56,807 nucleotides of DNA from Prevotellaceae bacterium UBA6417 (GTDB lineage: Bacteria > Bacteroidota > Bacteroidia > Bacteroidales > Bacteroidaceae): positions 2,986 through 59,792 of the forward strand of contig DJPH01000041.1 in assembly GCA_002439755.1 (NCBI GenBank), written 5' to 3'. Within the stretch, counting starts at the first letter, position 1; every line of letters starts with the position of its first letter. This document shows, piece by piece, positions 17,061 to 26,234 of this stretch. Under the pieces are notes generated by a model that had not been told where the DNA came from, made no database searches, and saw only the letters and a list, made by a program, of their open reading frames with translations. The position numbers and the translations under genes were made by a program.

Positions 17061-20000
17061 TTATCGTATTTCTATGCGGCTTTTCCCTCCCTGCGATTTG
17101 AGCAGGTGTATCTGTGGTGCAATACGTGAACGGATTTGTTCGGTATGGCTGATGATGCCCACTTTTCTTCCTTGCAGATGCTGCAGCCCTTCCAGTGCGG
17201 AAATGACCATGTCAAGACTGTTGTTATCCAGGTTGCCAAATCCTTCATCAATAAAAAGGCTTCCGATATTACTGCCACACGAACTAAGAGAGGACAGCCC
17301 GAGAGCCAAGGCCAGGCTTACTATGAATGTCTCGCCTCCTGAAAGAGAATTGACTCCACGGACTTGCGATAACATATCTCTGTCGATGATATCTACCCAA
17401 AGTGTTCCACGTCGTGCTTTCAAGCGGTAACGCGTTGTCAGATTCCGCAAATGTGTATTGGCATAACCTATAAGAATTTCAAATGTGTAGCATTGGGCAA
17501 TTTCGCGGAAGCGTTTGCCATCAGCGCTTCCTATAACTTTATTTAGCTGGTTCCAATGTAGAGCATTTTGTTCCAGATTTTGTCTTTCATTTTCATAACT
17601 GCTCATTTGCCTTTCAGCTTCTTCGTGCATGGACAAGCGGGTTTCAGCTTTTCCCAGCAAGACTTCTATTTCTTTTTGATGTCTTTTCCCATTATCGTGA
17701 CGCATCTGTAAGGCTTGTTGCGTTTCATCTGGAGATTCGGAAGGACGACAGGTTGCCTTTTGCAACTGTAAAATATGTTGTGAGACCGACTCTACCTTAA
17801 AGTTGATTTCACGTAAACGGTCATAGCTTTCATCAATGCTCTTTCGTAAGGCTTTCCAATCGCGTGGGTCTTCAAACAGCTTTTCCAGTTCAAAGTATTG
17901 TAGTGTTGAATGGTCATTGTTGAAACGTGATATGCGATAGTCCAATTGTGAACAGGTTTCCAAAAGTTCGGCATCGCGTTGTTGTTGCAACAGGTTAAGG
18001 TTTTTCATCTCTCCTTGCAGCTTTTGCGTGATTTCTGCCGCGGTATCAAACTTCTTTCTGCATAAATCAGCTTCCGTTGAGGCTTCTTGAAGTCTGTTCT
18101 GCATTTGCTTTTGGGCTTGTGCAAGGCTTTGTTCACCAAACATCAGACGCATTTGTCTGCGCTTATTGTCGATGGACTGTTGCAGGTTATGAATTTCTTG
18201 CTCCAAGCTCGTTGCAAATTGTTTTTTATCTGTCAGCCAATTGAGCAATGCATTTGTTTCTTCTTGTAACTTGAATTCTTGTTCTTGTGCCATTCTAAGT
18301 GATGTCTCATTGTTATGCCACATCTCGGCCATTGCACTTATTTCCTGCAAGACGCCATCATGGTTTCGTTTCCACTTGTCTTTCCATAAGGGCAGTGTCA
18401 TTTGCTTGTCAGCTTCGTTCAGAAGATTGGTGCCTTCTATGATGTTTTGTTCTTGTTGCTTTTGAGAAACGGCTATGCGTGATTCCATTACTTTCATGTC
18501 GGTTGTTACAGCCGAAAGGTTGCGATAGTTTTCTTGTTGGGCCTCGGCATTGTGACGCATGCTTAGGTTGATACGATTGATGGCAGTCTGATGTATATTG
18601 AACTGTGTGTTGACCTCTGTTTGTTGCTTGACATCACGTTCGGCATTGTCTAACAACTGCATGATTAGGGCTGAACGTACTTGCCGATTTACGGTGGCTG
18701 AGCTGTCTTTAAACGATTGGTCCATGTCTTCATAGTCTTTCCATTCTGTCAAGTCGTGTTTCAGCTGCTCCTTCTTTTTATTAAGGTAGTCACGTTCGAT
18801 TTGCAGCTGTCCCTGCTCTTCGGCCAGTTGCTGTTGCTTACTTGCCAGCCGTTCACGTGTGGATACAACATCATTCTCTGCCGCCTGATAGTTTTTTTCT
18901 AGATCAGAGAGCAAACGTCCCAGTTCCAATTCGGTTTCCGAGTGGTATGGATGATGCGTTGCTCCGCATACGGGGCATGCATTCCCTTCTTTCAATTGTC
19001 TGCGCAATTCTTTGATGTTATCGCTTTGGCTCAACATATATGAAACGCGTAGCACATTGCGTGACTCTATGAAAGCAGCCAATTTGAGCGACAACGATGA
19101 GATTTCCTCTTTCAATGTTGACAAAGAAGAATCCCTTCTTCGTATTTCGTTTTCTTTGTTTTCGATTTCCGAGTAGTCGTTGGCTATTCGTCCCCACAGG
19201 TTGAAAGCACTGCGTGAGCGCCGGTGCAAGTCCGAAAGGTAAGCCAGCCGTTGTTGCAATGTGGCACTATCCATGCCGTGGTTGGCTTGTTCATGTATTC
19301 GCAATTCGTCCTTCAGAGATTGAGATTCCGATTGAAGCTGATTGCGTTCTTGCTCTAATTTCTGCCGGCGTTCCTTTAATGTGGCCAGTTCTTTGCTGTC
19401 GTCGTGCTGCTTTTTTGCTAAATTCTCCGACAAGACTTCCAATTCCGCAGCCCTTTCCAACTGAACCTTGATACTTTCGAGATTGTCGATAAGCGGCTTG
19501 TGCATGGCAATGGACAATTGCTTTTGCCTGATATTCTCTATCTGTTTTTTTGTTTCATCATGCCGCATTTCCTTGGCAGAAAGCTCTTCCTTTTTGTTCC
19601 CGATGGCACTGTGTTGTACATTCAGTTCCTCTTGCTTCTTCTTTAAATCGGCTTCAATGGCAGAAATCTCACCCTCGATAGTATGTCCTTGGTTGAATTG
19701 GGGCAGCTTCTGCTCGTGCATATTCTGTGTCTCAAGCAATTTTCCCTTGGCCAAATCATACCGTTGCGATGCTTGCTCCAGGTTTGTTTTCTGCTCGTTA
19801 ATTTCCTTTTGTTTTTGGGCTATTTGCACCTTCAAATGCGAAATGTCCGACTTTATCTGCTTGATTGAGTGGTAGAGTCCTTGAAAAGGTTGTACGCTGT
19901 CGTAGCGTTCCAGTAATTGTTTCTTGTCGTATAAGGAGTTGTAAGCTCGCTGTGCTTCAAATTGAAGTTTCCTTCCTTCGTCCAGTTCCTTGCGGGTAAT

Positions 20001-20813
20001 GTTGTACTCGTCATACCATTCCAACTGTTCTTCTATGCTTTTCAGATTTGAAGTCTCACGGGAGTATTGCCCACGATAAAGCGTTAGTTCTTCTTTCAAC
20101 CGTGCAAGTGATTCGTCATCCAATCTATTGGATGCAATTCCTTCTATCTTCTTCAAGAGCCCGTCATATTGCTTTTGTGCCTCTACGGCTTCCTCGTATA
20201 TAATCTTGGATATGCGGCCGAAGAGCTCGGTCCCTGTAAGGTTTTCAAGCAGCAATGACTTTTCGGACTGTTTTGCATGCAGGAAGTTGGCAAAACTGTT
20301 CTGTGCGAGAATCACTGTACGCGTAAATTGTTCATAGGTAAGGTGTATGAGGCCTGCAATGCGTTCCGGTACTTCCCGCGCATCATAATCCTCATGTTTG
20401 GGTGCAAGTTTCCGCAAGCCGCGTTGGGCCGTATCGTAGGTTCCCGTTCGTTTCTGCCTTACACTCCAGGACGCTTCATATACACTTCCGTCTGGCAATG
20501 AAAACGTAATGCGGCTGTAACCTCCGGTTTGTCCGCGTCTCAATATGTTCCTTACGTCGGTTGCGGCAAGCTGGGGCTTTTCGTCTTCTCCGGCTGTCAG
20601 TCCCAAATTGCGCAGGCGTTCACCGTTTTCAAACCTTGGAGCTCGTCCATACAGTCCCAGGCAAATGGCATCGAGTATCGTGCTTTTGCCGGCTCCGGTG
20701 TTGCCGGTGATGGCAAACAGCCCTGCAGATCGCAGGGGCTCTTGTGTAAAGTCTATGATGTGTGTGCCTTCGAGAGAAGCCAGATTGCAAAGTTCTATCT
20801 TATCTATCTTCAT
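17061..20813 (-). CDS. sbcC: Exonuclease SbcCD ATPase subunit SbcC
   Basis: This 1250-residue protein is an SMC/Rad50-like ATPase. The Walker A motif is GNTGAGKS at 37-44, the ABC signature LSGGETF is at about 1155, and Walker B LFIDEGFG is at about 1185. Between them lie two long coiled-coil arms that meet at a zinc hook, CPVC at 613-616. With SbcD it forms a nuclease that opens hairpins and processes DNA ends, keeping long palindromes from persisting. The start follows the sbcD stop by 6 bp, so both are one operon. The length is above the E. coli protein (about 1050), the excess being coiled coil. Confidence 0.94.
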   Translation of the reverse strand: MKIDKIELCNLASLEGTHIIDFTQEPLRSAGLFAITGNTGAGKSTILDAICLGLYGRAPRFENGERLRNLGLTAGEDEKPQLAATDVRNILRRGQTGGYSRITFSLPDGSVYEASWSVRQKRTGTYDTAQRGLRKLAPKHEDYDAREVPERIAGLIHLTYEQFTRTVILAQNSFANFLHAKQSEKSLLLENLTGTELFGRISKIIYEEAVEAQKQYDGLLKKIEGIASNRLDDESLARLKEELTLYRGQYSRETSNLKSIEEQLEWYDEYNITRKELDEGRKLQFEAQRAYNSLYDKKQLLERYDSVQPFQGLYHSIKQIKSDISHLKVQIAQKQKEINEQKTNLEQASQRYDLAKGKLLETQNMHEQKLPQFNQGHTIEGEISAIEADLKKKQEELNVQHSAIGNKKEELSAKEMRHDETKKQIENIRQKQLSIAMHKPLIDNLESIKVQLERAAELEVLSENLAKKQHDDSKELATLKERRQKLEQERNQLQSESQSLKDELRIHEQANHGMDSATLQQRLAYLSDLHRRSRSAFNLWGRIANDYSEIENKENEIRRRDSSLSTLKEEISSLSLKLAAFIESRNVLRVSYMLSQSDNIKELRRQLKEGNACPVCGATHHPYHSETELELGRLLSDLEKNYQAAENDVVSTRERLASKQQQLAEEQGQLQIERDYLNKKKEQLKHDLTEWKDYEDMDQSFKDSSATVNRQVRSALIMQLLDNAERDVKQQTEVNTQFNIHQTAINRINLSMRHNAEAQQENYRNLSAVTTDMKVMESRIAVSQKQQEQNIIEGTNLLNEADKQMTLPLWKDKWKRNHDGVLQEISAMAEMWHNNETSLRMAQEQEFKLQEETNALLNWLTDKKQFATSLEQEIHNLQQSIDNKRRQMRLMFGEQSLAQAQKQMQNRLQEASTEADLCRKKFDTAAEITQKLQGEMKNLNLLQQQRDAELLETCSQLDYRISRFNNDHSTLQYFELEKLFEDPRDWKALRKSIDESYDRLREINFKVESVSQHILQLQKATCRPSESPDETQQALQMRHDNGKRHQKEIEVLLGKAETRLSMHEEAERQMSSYENERQNLEQNALHWNQLNKVIGSADGKRFREIAQCYTFEILIGYANTHLRNLTTRYRLKARRGTLWVDIIDRDMLSQVRGVNSLSGGETFIVSLALALGLSSLSSCGSNIGSLFIDEGFGNLDNNSLDMVISALEGLQHLQGRKVGIISHTEQIRSRIAPQIHLLKSQGGKSRIEIR

Positions 20814-20819
20814 GGTGTA

Positions 20820-22073
20820 TCAATCGTTGTTGTCTGCCTCAATGGCCTCTGCGCTGCGTTTGGCCTGTGCGAAGAGTCTTGCTATTTCGTCGGGCATTTC
20901 TTCACCGTATACATTTTTATATATGTCGCGTGCCAATAGTGCAGGATTCAGTTTACGCAAGTCCTCCGTCGTGGCTATGGGTGCTGTGTCGCCGGCAGGC
21001 TCTCCGGTAGGCCGCACACGTACGATGCGACACAGCCGGGCTTGCCGTTCTTCCATGGCTGTTGCTATGCCGTTTGCCATAGATGGGTTGGGGTGCAATT
21101 CGTTTACTTTTATTTCCGCATAAGGCCAATCGTCATTTTCTTCCACTTTGCGTACTTTGGGCAGTTTGGCTATCAGTTTCAACACTTCTTCGTAGTTGGC
21201 ACTTCCATCTTCCGGTATTGAAACCAGTTTGCGCAAAGGTTCATAGGCAAGCCTTTCTATTTTGGCCTCCTGCGGGTTTACATCTATCAGGTTGACTCCA
21301 TGCTTATAGTCCTTTTCGGAAAACGACATTGGCAATACACTTCCGGGATAGCATACGTTGGGTTGGTTGGCCACGTGCTGTGCCTTGTGTATATGTCCCA
21401 GCGCCGCATATGTAATGCCGTTGCCCAGGGATGCGCAATTGACGCAGTCCAATCCACCCACAACCAAACGTTCACTGTGTTCGTCTGCATTGATTTCAGA
21501 GCCGGCGGCATAGAAGTGAGCCATTAATATCAGAGGAACAGTGTTTCCATATTGCTCCACAGCCTTTTGCTTTAGTCCGGCAATGAAGCGTCGGATGCCT
21601 TGTGATACTGTTTCGCCTTCCTCATAGTCGTCAGGACGCAGGAAAGGCATTGCCATAACGATGGCTTTGTCGTCAAGATTGTCTTTGGCAGTGACAGGTA
21701 TCAACAGGTGGCCGTAGTCTGCCTTTCTGTCTTTGTCGCGTGCCACCGTGCCGCGCACTTCGATGCCAAATTGCCCGAGCATGGATGCCGGGGCTTCGAG
21801 CCGCGAAGATGAATCATGGTTGCCGGCAATGAGCAGGGTTTGCATACCTTTATTTATAGAGGCTATGCGGCAAAGATAGTCATAAAACAGCCGTTCGGCC
21901 GCGGCAGAAGGGTTGGGACTGTCAAAGATGTCACCGCTCAGAAGCATCACATCGGGCTGCTGCTCCTCAATTGTCTGTGTCAGCCATTCCAGGAAGTGAC
22001 GGTGCTCGTCTGTACGGTCGAAGCCGTGAAATGTATCACCGAGGTGCCAGTCTGCTGTATGAAGTATTTTCAT
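20820..22073 (-). CDS. sbcD: Exonuclease SbcCD nuclease subunit SbcD
   Basis: This 417-residue Mre11-like phosphoesterase shows the metal-binding blocks in order: ADWHLGD (7-13), LSGDIFD (45-51), AGNHDSSSR (82-90), a later MAHFYA, and GHIHKAQH. It is the nuclease partner of SbcC and is the first gene of the sbcDC operon, with a well-formed promoter upstream. The C-terminal part (about 300-417) would be the SbcC-binding and capping region. Confidence 0.94.
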   Translation of the reverse strand: MKILHTADWHLGDTFHGFDRTDEHRHFLEWLTQTIEEQQPDVMLLSGDIFDSPNPSAAAERLFYDYLCRIASINKGMQTLLIAGNHDSSSRLEAPASMLGQFGIEVRGTVARDKDRKADYGHLLIPVTAKDNLDDKAIVMAMPFLRPDDYEEGETVSQGIRRFIAGLKQKAVEQYGNTVPLILMAHFYAAGSEINADEHSERLVVGGLDCVNCASLGNGITYAALGHIHKAQHVANQPNVCYPGSVLPMSFSEKDYKHGVNLIDVNPQEAKIERLAYEPLRKLVSIPEDGSANYEEVLKLIAKLPKVRKVEENDDWPYAEIKVNELHPNPSMANGIATAMEERQARLCRIVRVRPTGEPAGDTAPIATTEDLRKLNPALLARDIYKNVYGEEMPDEIARLFAQAKRSAEAIEADNND

Positions 22074-22103
22074 GTAAAGGTGGTTCTATATGACAAACAT
22101 CTG

Positions 22104-22135
22104 CAAATTTAGTGGAATTTGAAAGAATACGCAAA
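22104..22135 (-). promoter_or_regulatory. Promoter of the sbcDC operon
   Basis: On the minus strand, TTTG (22132-22135) is followed after 20 nt by TAAATTTG (22104-22111). This matches both halves of the Bacteroidetes consensus, 30 nt before the sbcD ATG. Confidence 0.7.
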
Positions 22136-22221
22136 GGGCAGCCTCCTTTTTGTCTTGTTTCTTGTAGGGCTTCGGCCTGCACTTTCGTGCTTGTTGATGC
22201 CGGAGCTATGCAGGAAAGCAT

Positions 22222-22229
22222 TAACTTTG
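22222..22229 (+). promoter_or_regulatory. -7 box of the phosphoethanolamine-transferase-like gene
   Basis: TAACTTTG matches TAnnTTTG and lies 14 nt before the ATG at 22244. It rules out the longer in-frame start at 22112. Confidence 0.6.
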
Positions 22230-22243
22230 CACCCAAAACAAAG

Positions 22244-24106
22244 ATGCCGATAATAGGAACAGCTTGTGTCAGACGTGCCTTGTCCGTGCTTTTACACGGG
22301 CTGGTTGGCGTGTCACATGCCGCGGCCCGACCGTTATGGAATAACTTTTTGTTTGTCTGTTTCATGTATGCCGTGTGGGGCATTACCGTATGGAGGCAGG
22401 TGCAATATGAGGGAGAGGTGGGTCTTCACATGGCCGAACTGTTTGTCGACCTCTATCTTGTCTGCCTGTTGCTTCAGCTGCTTCCGCGCAGGATATCCCG
22501 CATTGCGAGGGCTTTATTCTATACAGCGGGCTATGCATTGGCCTTTTTTGAAGTGTTCCTCACCGAGCGGTTTCTGATGCTGTTTACACCCACTACGCTA
22601 CGTCTTTGGACAGAGACCACGGGTGAAGAGACCAGGGAATTCTTCAAGGCCTATTTCACAGGCGATGCCATGTGGCATACACTCCTGTGGTTTGTTCCCC
22701 TGTTGGCTGCCAATACAGTGCTGGCCTTGTTTGGCCGGCGTTGGCTGGATGTTTGCATCCGGCGATGCCGTTTGCCTCTTTGGCCTGCCGATGTCGTAGT
22801 GCTTGCTCTTTTGTGTGGCTGCGTGTTTCCCTGGGTAAGCGAGAAAGCGAAGTTTGTTGAGTTCTACCGACAGAAGACCACCCAGACGGCCGAAAAGGTG
22901 AGGTGGCAGACTTTCTACACGCCTTTCTACCGCATAGCCTATTCCTACCGCATGCTCGAACTGGCCGACAGGGCCTTGGTTTCCTTGAAGAGCAACATGC
23001 ACACTATGACTGTCGACACCTGCACCTATCGCTGCCCTCAGATTGTACTTGTCATAGGTGAGAGCTACAACAAGTATCATTCGCAGCTTTATGGCTACCC
23101 GTTGGCCACCACACCCCGGCAACTCCGGATGCTGCGCAATGGCGAACTGGTGGCCTTTACTGACGTGGTTGCACCGTGGAATCTCACGAGCAATGTGTTC
23201 AAGAATGTATTTTCCACCCACAGCATAGAGCAGCCCGGCACCTGGTGCGATGGCGTATTGTTTCCTGCCCTGTTCCGCAAGGCCGGCTACAAGGTGGCGT
23301 TTCTCACCAACCAGTTCCAGAATGTGAAGCGTCAGAGCGGCATTGATTTCAACGGGAGTTTCTTTCTCAACGACCCCGAAATGGATTCTCTCTGCTTTGA
23401 CCATCGCAACCGCATGATTTACCGCTACGACAAAGCATTCATCAGAGAGTATGAGCACTATGTGCCGGGTCGCTGCAATCTGGTGATATTCCACCTCTAC
23501 GGGCAGCACCAGAAGTATGACTACCGCTTCACCTCCAAGGATGTTTACTTTACACCCGACAGTCTTAAAGGCCGCGGTAACCTGGCTCGCTGGATGCGAC
23601 AGATAATTGTTGACTACGACAATGCCACACGCTACAATGATGAAGTGTTCGGCCGCATCTGTTCCTATTTTAAGGACAGTGATGCCATTGTGCTCTATCT
23701 CTCCGACCATGGTGAGGAAGTGTTCGATCACAGCCTGATGTTCGGACGCACACCTGCCGACCCACTCATTCCCCTGGCTGCCCACTACGAGTTTGAGGTG
23801 CCCATGACCATGTGGTTTTCTCCCTTGTTCAAGAAGCTGCATCCCGACGTGGTCAAGGCTGCATTCCGTGCATCCCAACGTCCTTTTATGACCGATGATT
23901 TGCCACATCTCCTAATGGGGCTTGCCGGCATTCGCTGCAAGTACTATGACAGGCGTCGCGACCTTTTACACGACAGCTTTAATGTGCGTCGTCCGCGCCT
24001 GCTGAAAAGGCAATACAACTATGACAGCCTGCTTCACGGCACCCGCTTCGAGCGCGAACGCCTGAAGGCTGCCCGCACCGTCGATTCACTATCACTCCGA
24101 CCATAG
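22244..24106 (+). CDS. Phosphoethanolamine transferase-like membrane sulfatase-fold enzyme (EptA/OpgE type)
   Basis: This 620-residue protein has about five N-terminal membrane segments (roughly 30-225) and a periplasmic alkaline-phosphatase-fold domain. The nucleophile position is S274 in VIGESYNKYHSQLYGY, where most Ept enzymes have Thr or Ser. SDHGEEVFD at about 487-495 supplies metal ligands, and FHLYGQHQKYDYR near 415-427 matches the conserved His region. The family moves phosphoethanolamine from phosphatidylethanolamine to lipid A, core sugars or osmoregulated glycans. A longer in-frame start exists but lies upstream of the -7 box. The next gene, an acyltransferase, starts 7 bp later, suggesting a joint envelope-modifying role. 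The acceptor is not known. Confidence 0.82.
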   Translation: MPIIGTACVRRALSVLLHGLVGVSHAAARPLWNNFLFVCFMYAVWGITVWRQVQYEGEVGLHMAELFVDLYLVCLLLQLLPRRISRIARALFYTAGYALAFFEVFLTERFLMLFTPTTLRLWTETTGEETREFFKAYFTGDAMWHTLLWFVPLLAANTVLALFGRRWLDVCIRRCRLPLWPADVVVLALLCGCVFPWVSEKAKFVEFYRQKTTQTAEKVRWQTFYTPFYRIAYSYRMLELADRALVSLKSNMHTMTVDTCTYRCPQIVLVIGESYNKYHSQLYGYPLATTPRQLRMLRNGELVAFTDVVAPWNLTSNVFKNVFSTHSIEQPGTWCDGVLFPALFRKAGYKVAFLTNQFQNVKRQSGIDFNGSFFLNDPEMDSLCFDHRNRMIYRYDKAFIREYEHYVPGRCNLVIFHLYGQHQKYDYRFTSKDVYFTPDSLKGRGNLARWMRQIIVDYDNATRYNDEVFGRICSYFKDSDAIVLYLSDHGEEVFDHSLMFGRTPADPLIPLAAHYEFEVPMTMWFSPLFKKLHPDVVKAAFRASQRPFMTDDLPHLLMGLAGIRCKYYDRRRDLLHDSFNVRRPRLLKRQYNYDSLLHGTRFERERLKAARTVDSLSLRP

Positions 24107-24113
24107 TTCACTC

Positions 24114-25211
24114 ATGCGACAACCTCTTTCACTTGAAGACACTGCCCTGCTCAAGGGATTTGCCATCCTCTGCATTGTGTTACACAACTTCTGCCACTGG
24201 CTTCCTGTGTGTGCCCTTGAGAATGAATACACCTTCCATCTCGACAGGACTTGGGCGCTGATAGGCTTTGTTTCGCGTGGCGAACATGTGTTGCTCAACC
24301 TCTTTTCCTATGTGGGTCACTATGGCGTTCCGCTGTTTCTCTTCCTGAGCGGCTACGGACTTGTCATCAAGTATGAGCAGAAGATGAGCCGCAGGGTCGG
24401 CTTCTGGCAATTCATGTGGTATAATGCCCGCAAGCTGTGGCACCTGCTGTGGCTGGGTTTTCTCTTGTGGGTGGTGAGCGACTTGATGCAGCACGACTGG
24501 CAATGGCAACACACGTGGTATCATGTGGTGCTGATGTTTTCCTATCTGGCCAACCTGCTGCCGGCACGCGATTTTGCCGTAGGCATGCCCTGGCTGCGCG
24601 AGTTGACACACTGGTTGCCCAAGCACGATTTGTTTCTGGGTCCCTGGTGGTTCTTTTCACTCATTATGCAATTGTATGCCGTCTACCGGCTTTTCATCTA
24701 CCGGCGTGGCAGGTCGATGCTTGTGATAATCACATGTCTGTGCATGGCTCTGCTGTTATATTCGGTTGTCATCCGCGACCGCCACATGGACATTCTCAAT
24801 TACCTGCGCTATAATTTTGTGGGTTCCATGCTGCCTTTTGCCATGGGCATCTGGATGGCGCGCTACGGCATGCACTACAACAAGTGGCTCACCCTTGTGT
24901 GCGTGCCGCTGTTTTGCCTGTGCTGCTTCAACAAGGTGGCATGGCTGCTCACTCCGTTTTTCTTCACACTGGCATGCTTGCCGCTGGTAGGGCTCAGGGG
25001 ACATGTGCGCAGTGTGCTGGTGCAGGTCGGGGCCTTGTCGTCGGTGTTGTTTGTGGTCCACCCCATAGTGCGTGCCTGGTTCATCCGGCAGATCGGGGCT
25101 GGAGGCGACTGGTATGCCAATTTGGGAGGCTATCTCGTTGTGACGTTCCTGCTGGCCGTGGTCTACAAAACCATCATTGACAGAGTGCCTTCGCCAAGGC
25201 TTTCCGATTGA
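24114..25211 (+). CDS. Acyltransferase 3 family membrane protein (OafA/NodX type)
   Basis: This 365-residue protein has about ten membrane segments. The first carries KGFAILCIVLHNFCHW, with the His that is conserved in acyltransferase-3 enzymes, and PLFLFLSGYGLVIKYEQK follows, the usual FxSGF-like block. Such proteins transfer acetyl groups from acetyl-CoA across the membrane to sugars of O-antigen, peptidoglycan or glycans. It lies 7 bp behind the phosphoethanolamine-transferase-like gene. The substrate is not predictable. Confidence 0.75.
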   Translation: MRQPLSLEDTALLKGFAILCIVLHNFCHWLPVCALENEYTFHLDRTWALIGFVSRGEHVLLNLFSYVGHYGVPLFLFLSGYGLVIKYEQKMSRRVGFWQFMWYNARKLWHLLWLGFLLWVVSDLMQHDWQWQHTWYHVVLMFSYLANLLPARDFAVGMPWLRELTHWLPKHDLFLGPWWFFSLIMQLYAVYRLFIYRRGRSMLVIITCLCMALLLYSVVIRDRHMDILNYLRYNFVGSMLPFAMGIWMARYGMHYNKWLTLVCVPLFCLCCFNKVAWLLTPFFFTLACLPLVGLRGHVRSVLVQVGALSSVLFVVHPIVRAWFIRQIGAGGDWYANLGGYLVVTFLLAVVYKTIIDRVPSPRLSD

Positions 25212-25250
25212 AAAAGGCCGTCGGGTGACTGCCGTTTAGGCAGAATGTAC

Positions 25251-25258
25251 TACTTTTG
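25251..25258 (+). promoter_or_regulatory. -7 box of the rhomboid gene
   Basis: TACTTTTG matches TAnnTTTG, 19 nt before the ATG at 25278. Confidence 0.6.
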
Positions 25259-25277
25259 CACTATAAAACGATAAACG

Positions 25278-26195
25278 ATGTTCCGTACTCCTCCCATCAC
25301 AAAGAATCTAATCATCATCAACGTTCTCATGTTTTTCGCCCTCGTTGTGGGTGAACGTTGGAACATTGACCTGAACCAGTTGCTCGGACTCCACTTCATC
25401 AAGGCCTCCGAGTTCCACATATACCAGCTGTTCACCTACATGTTCATGCATGCCAACTTCACTCACATCTTCTTCAATCTGTTCATGTTCTGGATGTTCG
25501 GGCGTACAATGGAGAGCATCTGGGGTCCCAGGCGTTTCCTGCTGTTCTATATGGTATGCGGACTGGGAGCCGGCGTAATGCAGGAAGTGGTGCAGCTCTG
25601 TACCTATTACATTGAGGGACTTAACGCCTACACATTTGTAGACACCGGATATGGCAGTATCAGTATGGACGAGTATCTGAATGCATGGACCACGGTGGGA
25701 GCTTCGGGAGCCATCTATGGCATTCTTCTGGGGTTCGGCCTGACGTTCCCTAATGAGCGCATCCTGCTGCTTATACCGCCCATACCCATCAAGGCCAAAT
25801 ACATGGTCATTGCCAGTGCGGTGATAGAACTGCTGCTGGGCATGAGTTCGCAGGGCGACAACGTGGCTCACTTTGCCCACCTGGGCGGCATGCTGTTCGG
25901 CTGGCTGCTCATACGTCATTGGCGCGACGAAGACCGCAGGCAGCGCAGTGGCTTCACCTCGTGGGAGGAATATACACCCAAAAAGCCTTCGTTCAAGGAA
26001 CGCCTGAAACAAAAGCTGGAAGAATGGAACAACAGCACCCGTCAGCGCAAGCAGCAATCCCGTCATCACGAAGACAGTCACCACACATCCGACCCCGGAG
26101 AAATAGACCGCATACTATCCAAAATCAAGCGTTCGGGCTACGACAGCCTGACCGATGAAGAAAAGAAGAAGCTCTTTGATGCCGGAAAGAAATAG
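25278..26195 (+). CDS. Rhomboid family intramembrane serine protease
   Basis: This 305-residue protein has six membrane segments within about 10-215. The catalytic Ser is S143 in GASGAIYG and the His is H201 in VAHFAHLGG. HANFTHIFFNLFMFWMFG at 58-75 is the conserved rhomboid HxxxxHxxxN block. A charged C-terminal tail (215-305, rich in Lys, Arg, Gln and His) is cytoplasmic and ends in GYDSLTDEEKKKLFDAGKK, a small helical motif often seen in Bacteroidetes rhomboids. Rhomboids cut membrane proteins inside the bilayer; the substrate is unknown. The endonuclease-fold gene starts 39 bp later and is probably co-transcribed. Confidence 0.9.
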   Translation: MFRTPPITKNLIIINVLMFFALVVGERWNIDLNQLLGLHFIKASEFHIYQLFTYMFMHANFTHIFFNLFMFWMFGRTMESIWGPRRFLLFYMVCGLGAGVMQEVVQLCTYYIEGLNAYTFVDTGYGSISMDEYLNAWTTVGASGAIYGILLGFGLTFPNERILLLIPPIPIKAKYMVIASAVIELLLGMSSQGDNVAHFAHLGGMLFGWLLIRHWRDEDRRQRSGFTSWEEYTPKKPSFKERLKQKLEEWNNSTRQRKQQSRHHEDSHHTSDPGEIDRILSKIKRSGYDSLTDEEKKKLFDAGKK

Positions 26196-26234
26196 GCATC
26201 AAGGCTCCTTTCCCAAAGACTAAAGCGACAAACG

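Noticed and set aside
22598..23908. 436-codon minus-strand frame opposite the phosphoethanolamine-transferase-like gene
   Set aside because: It is antisense to conserved catalytic motifs and has no promoter or known domain.
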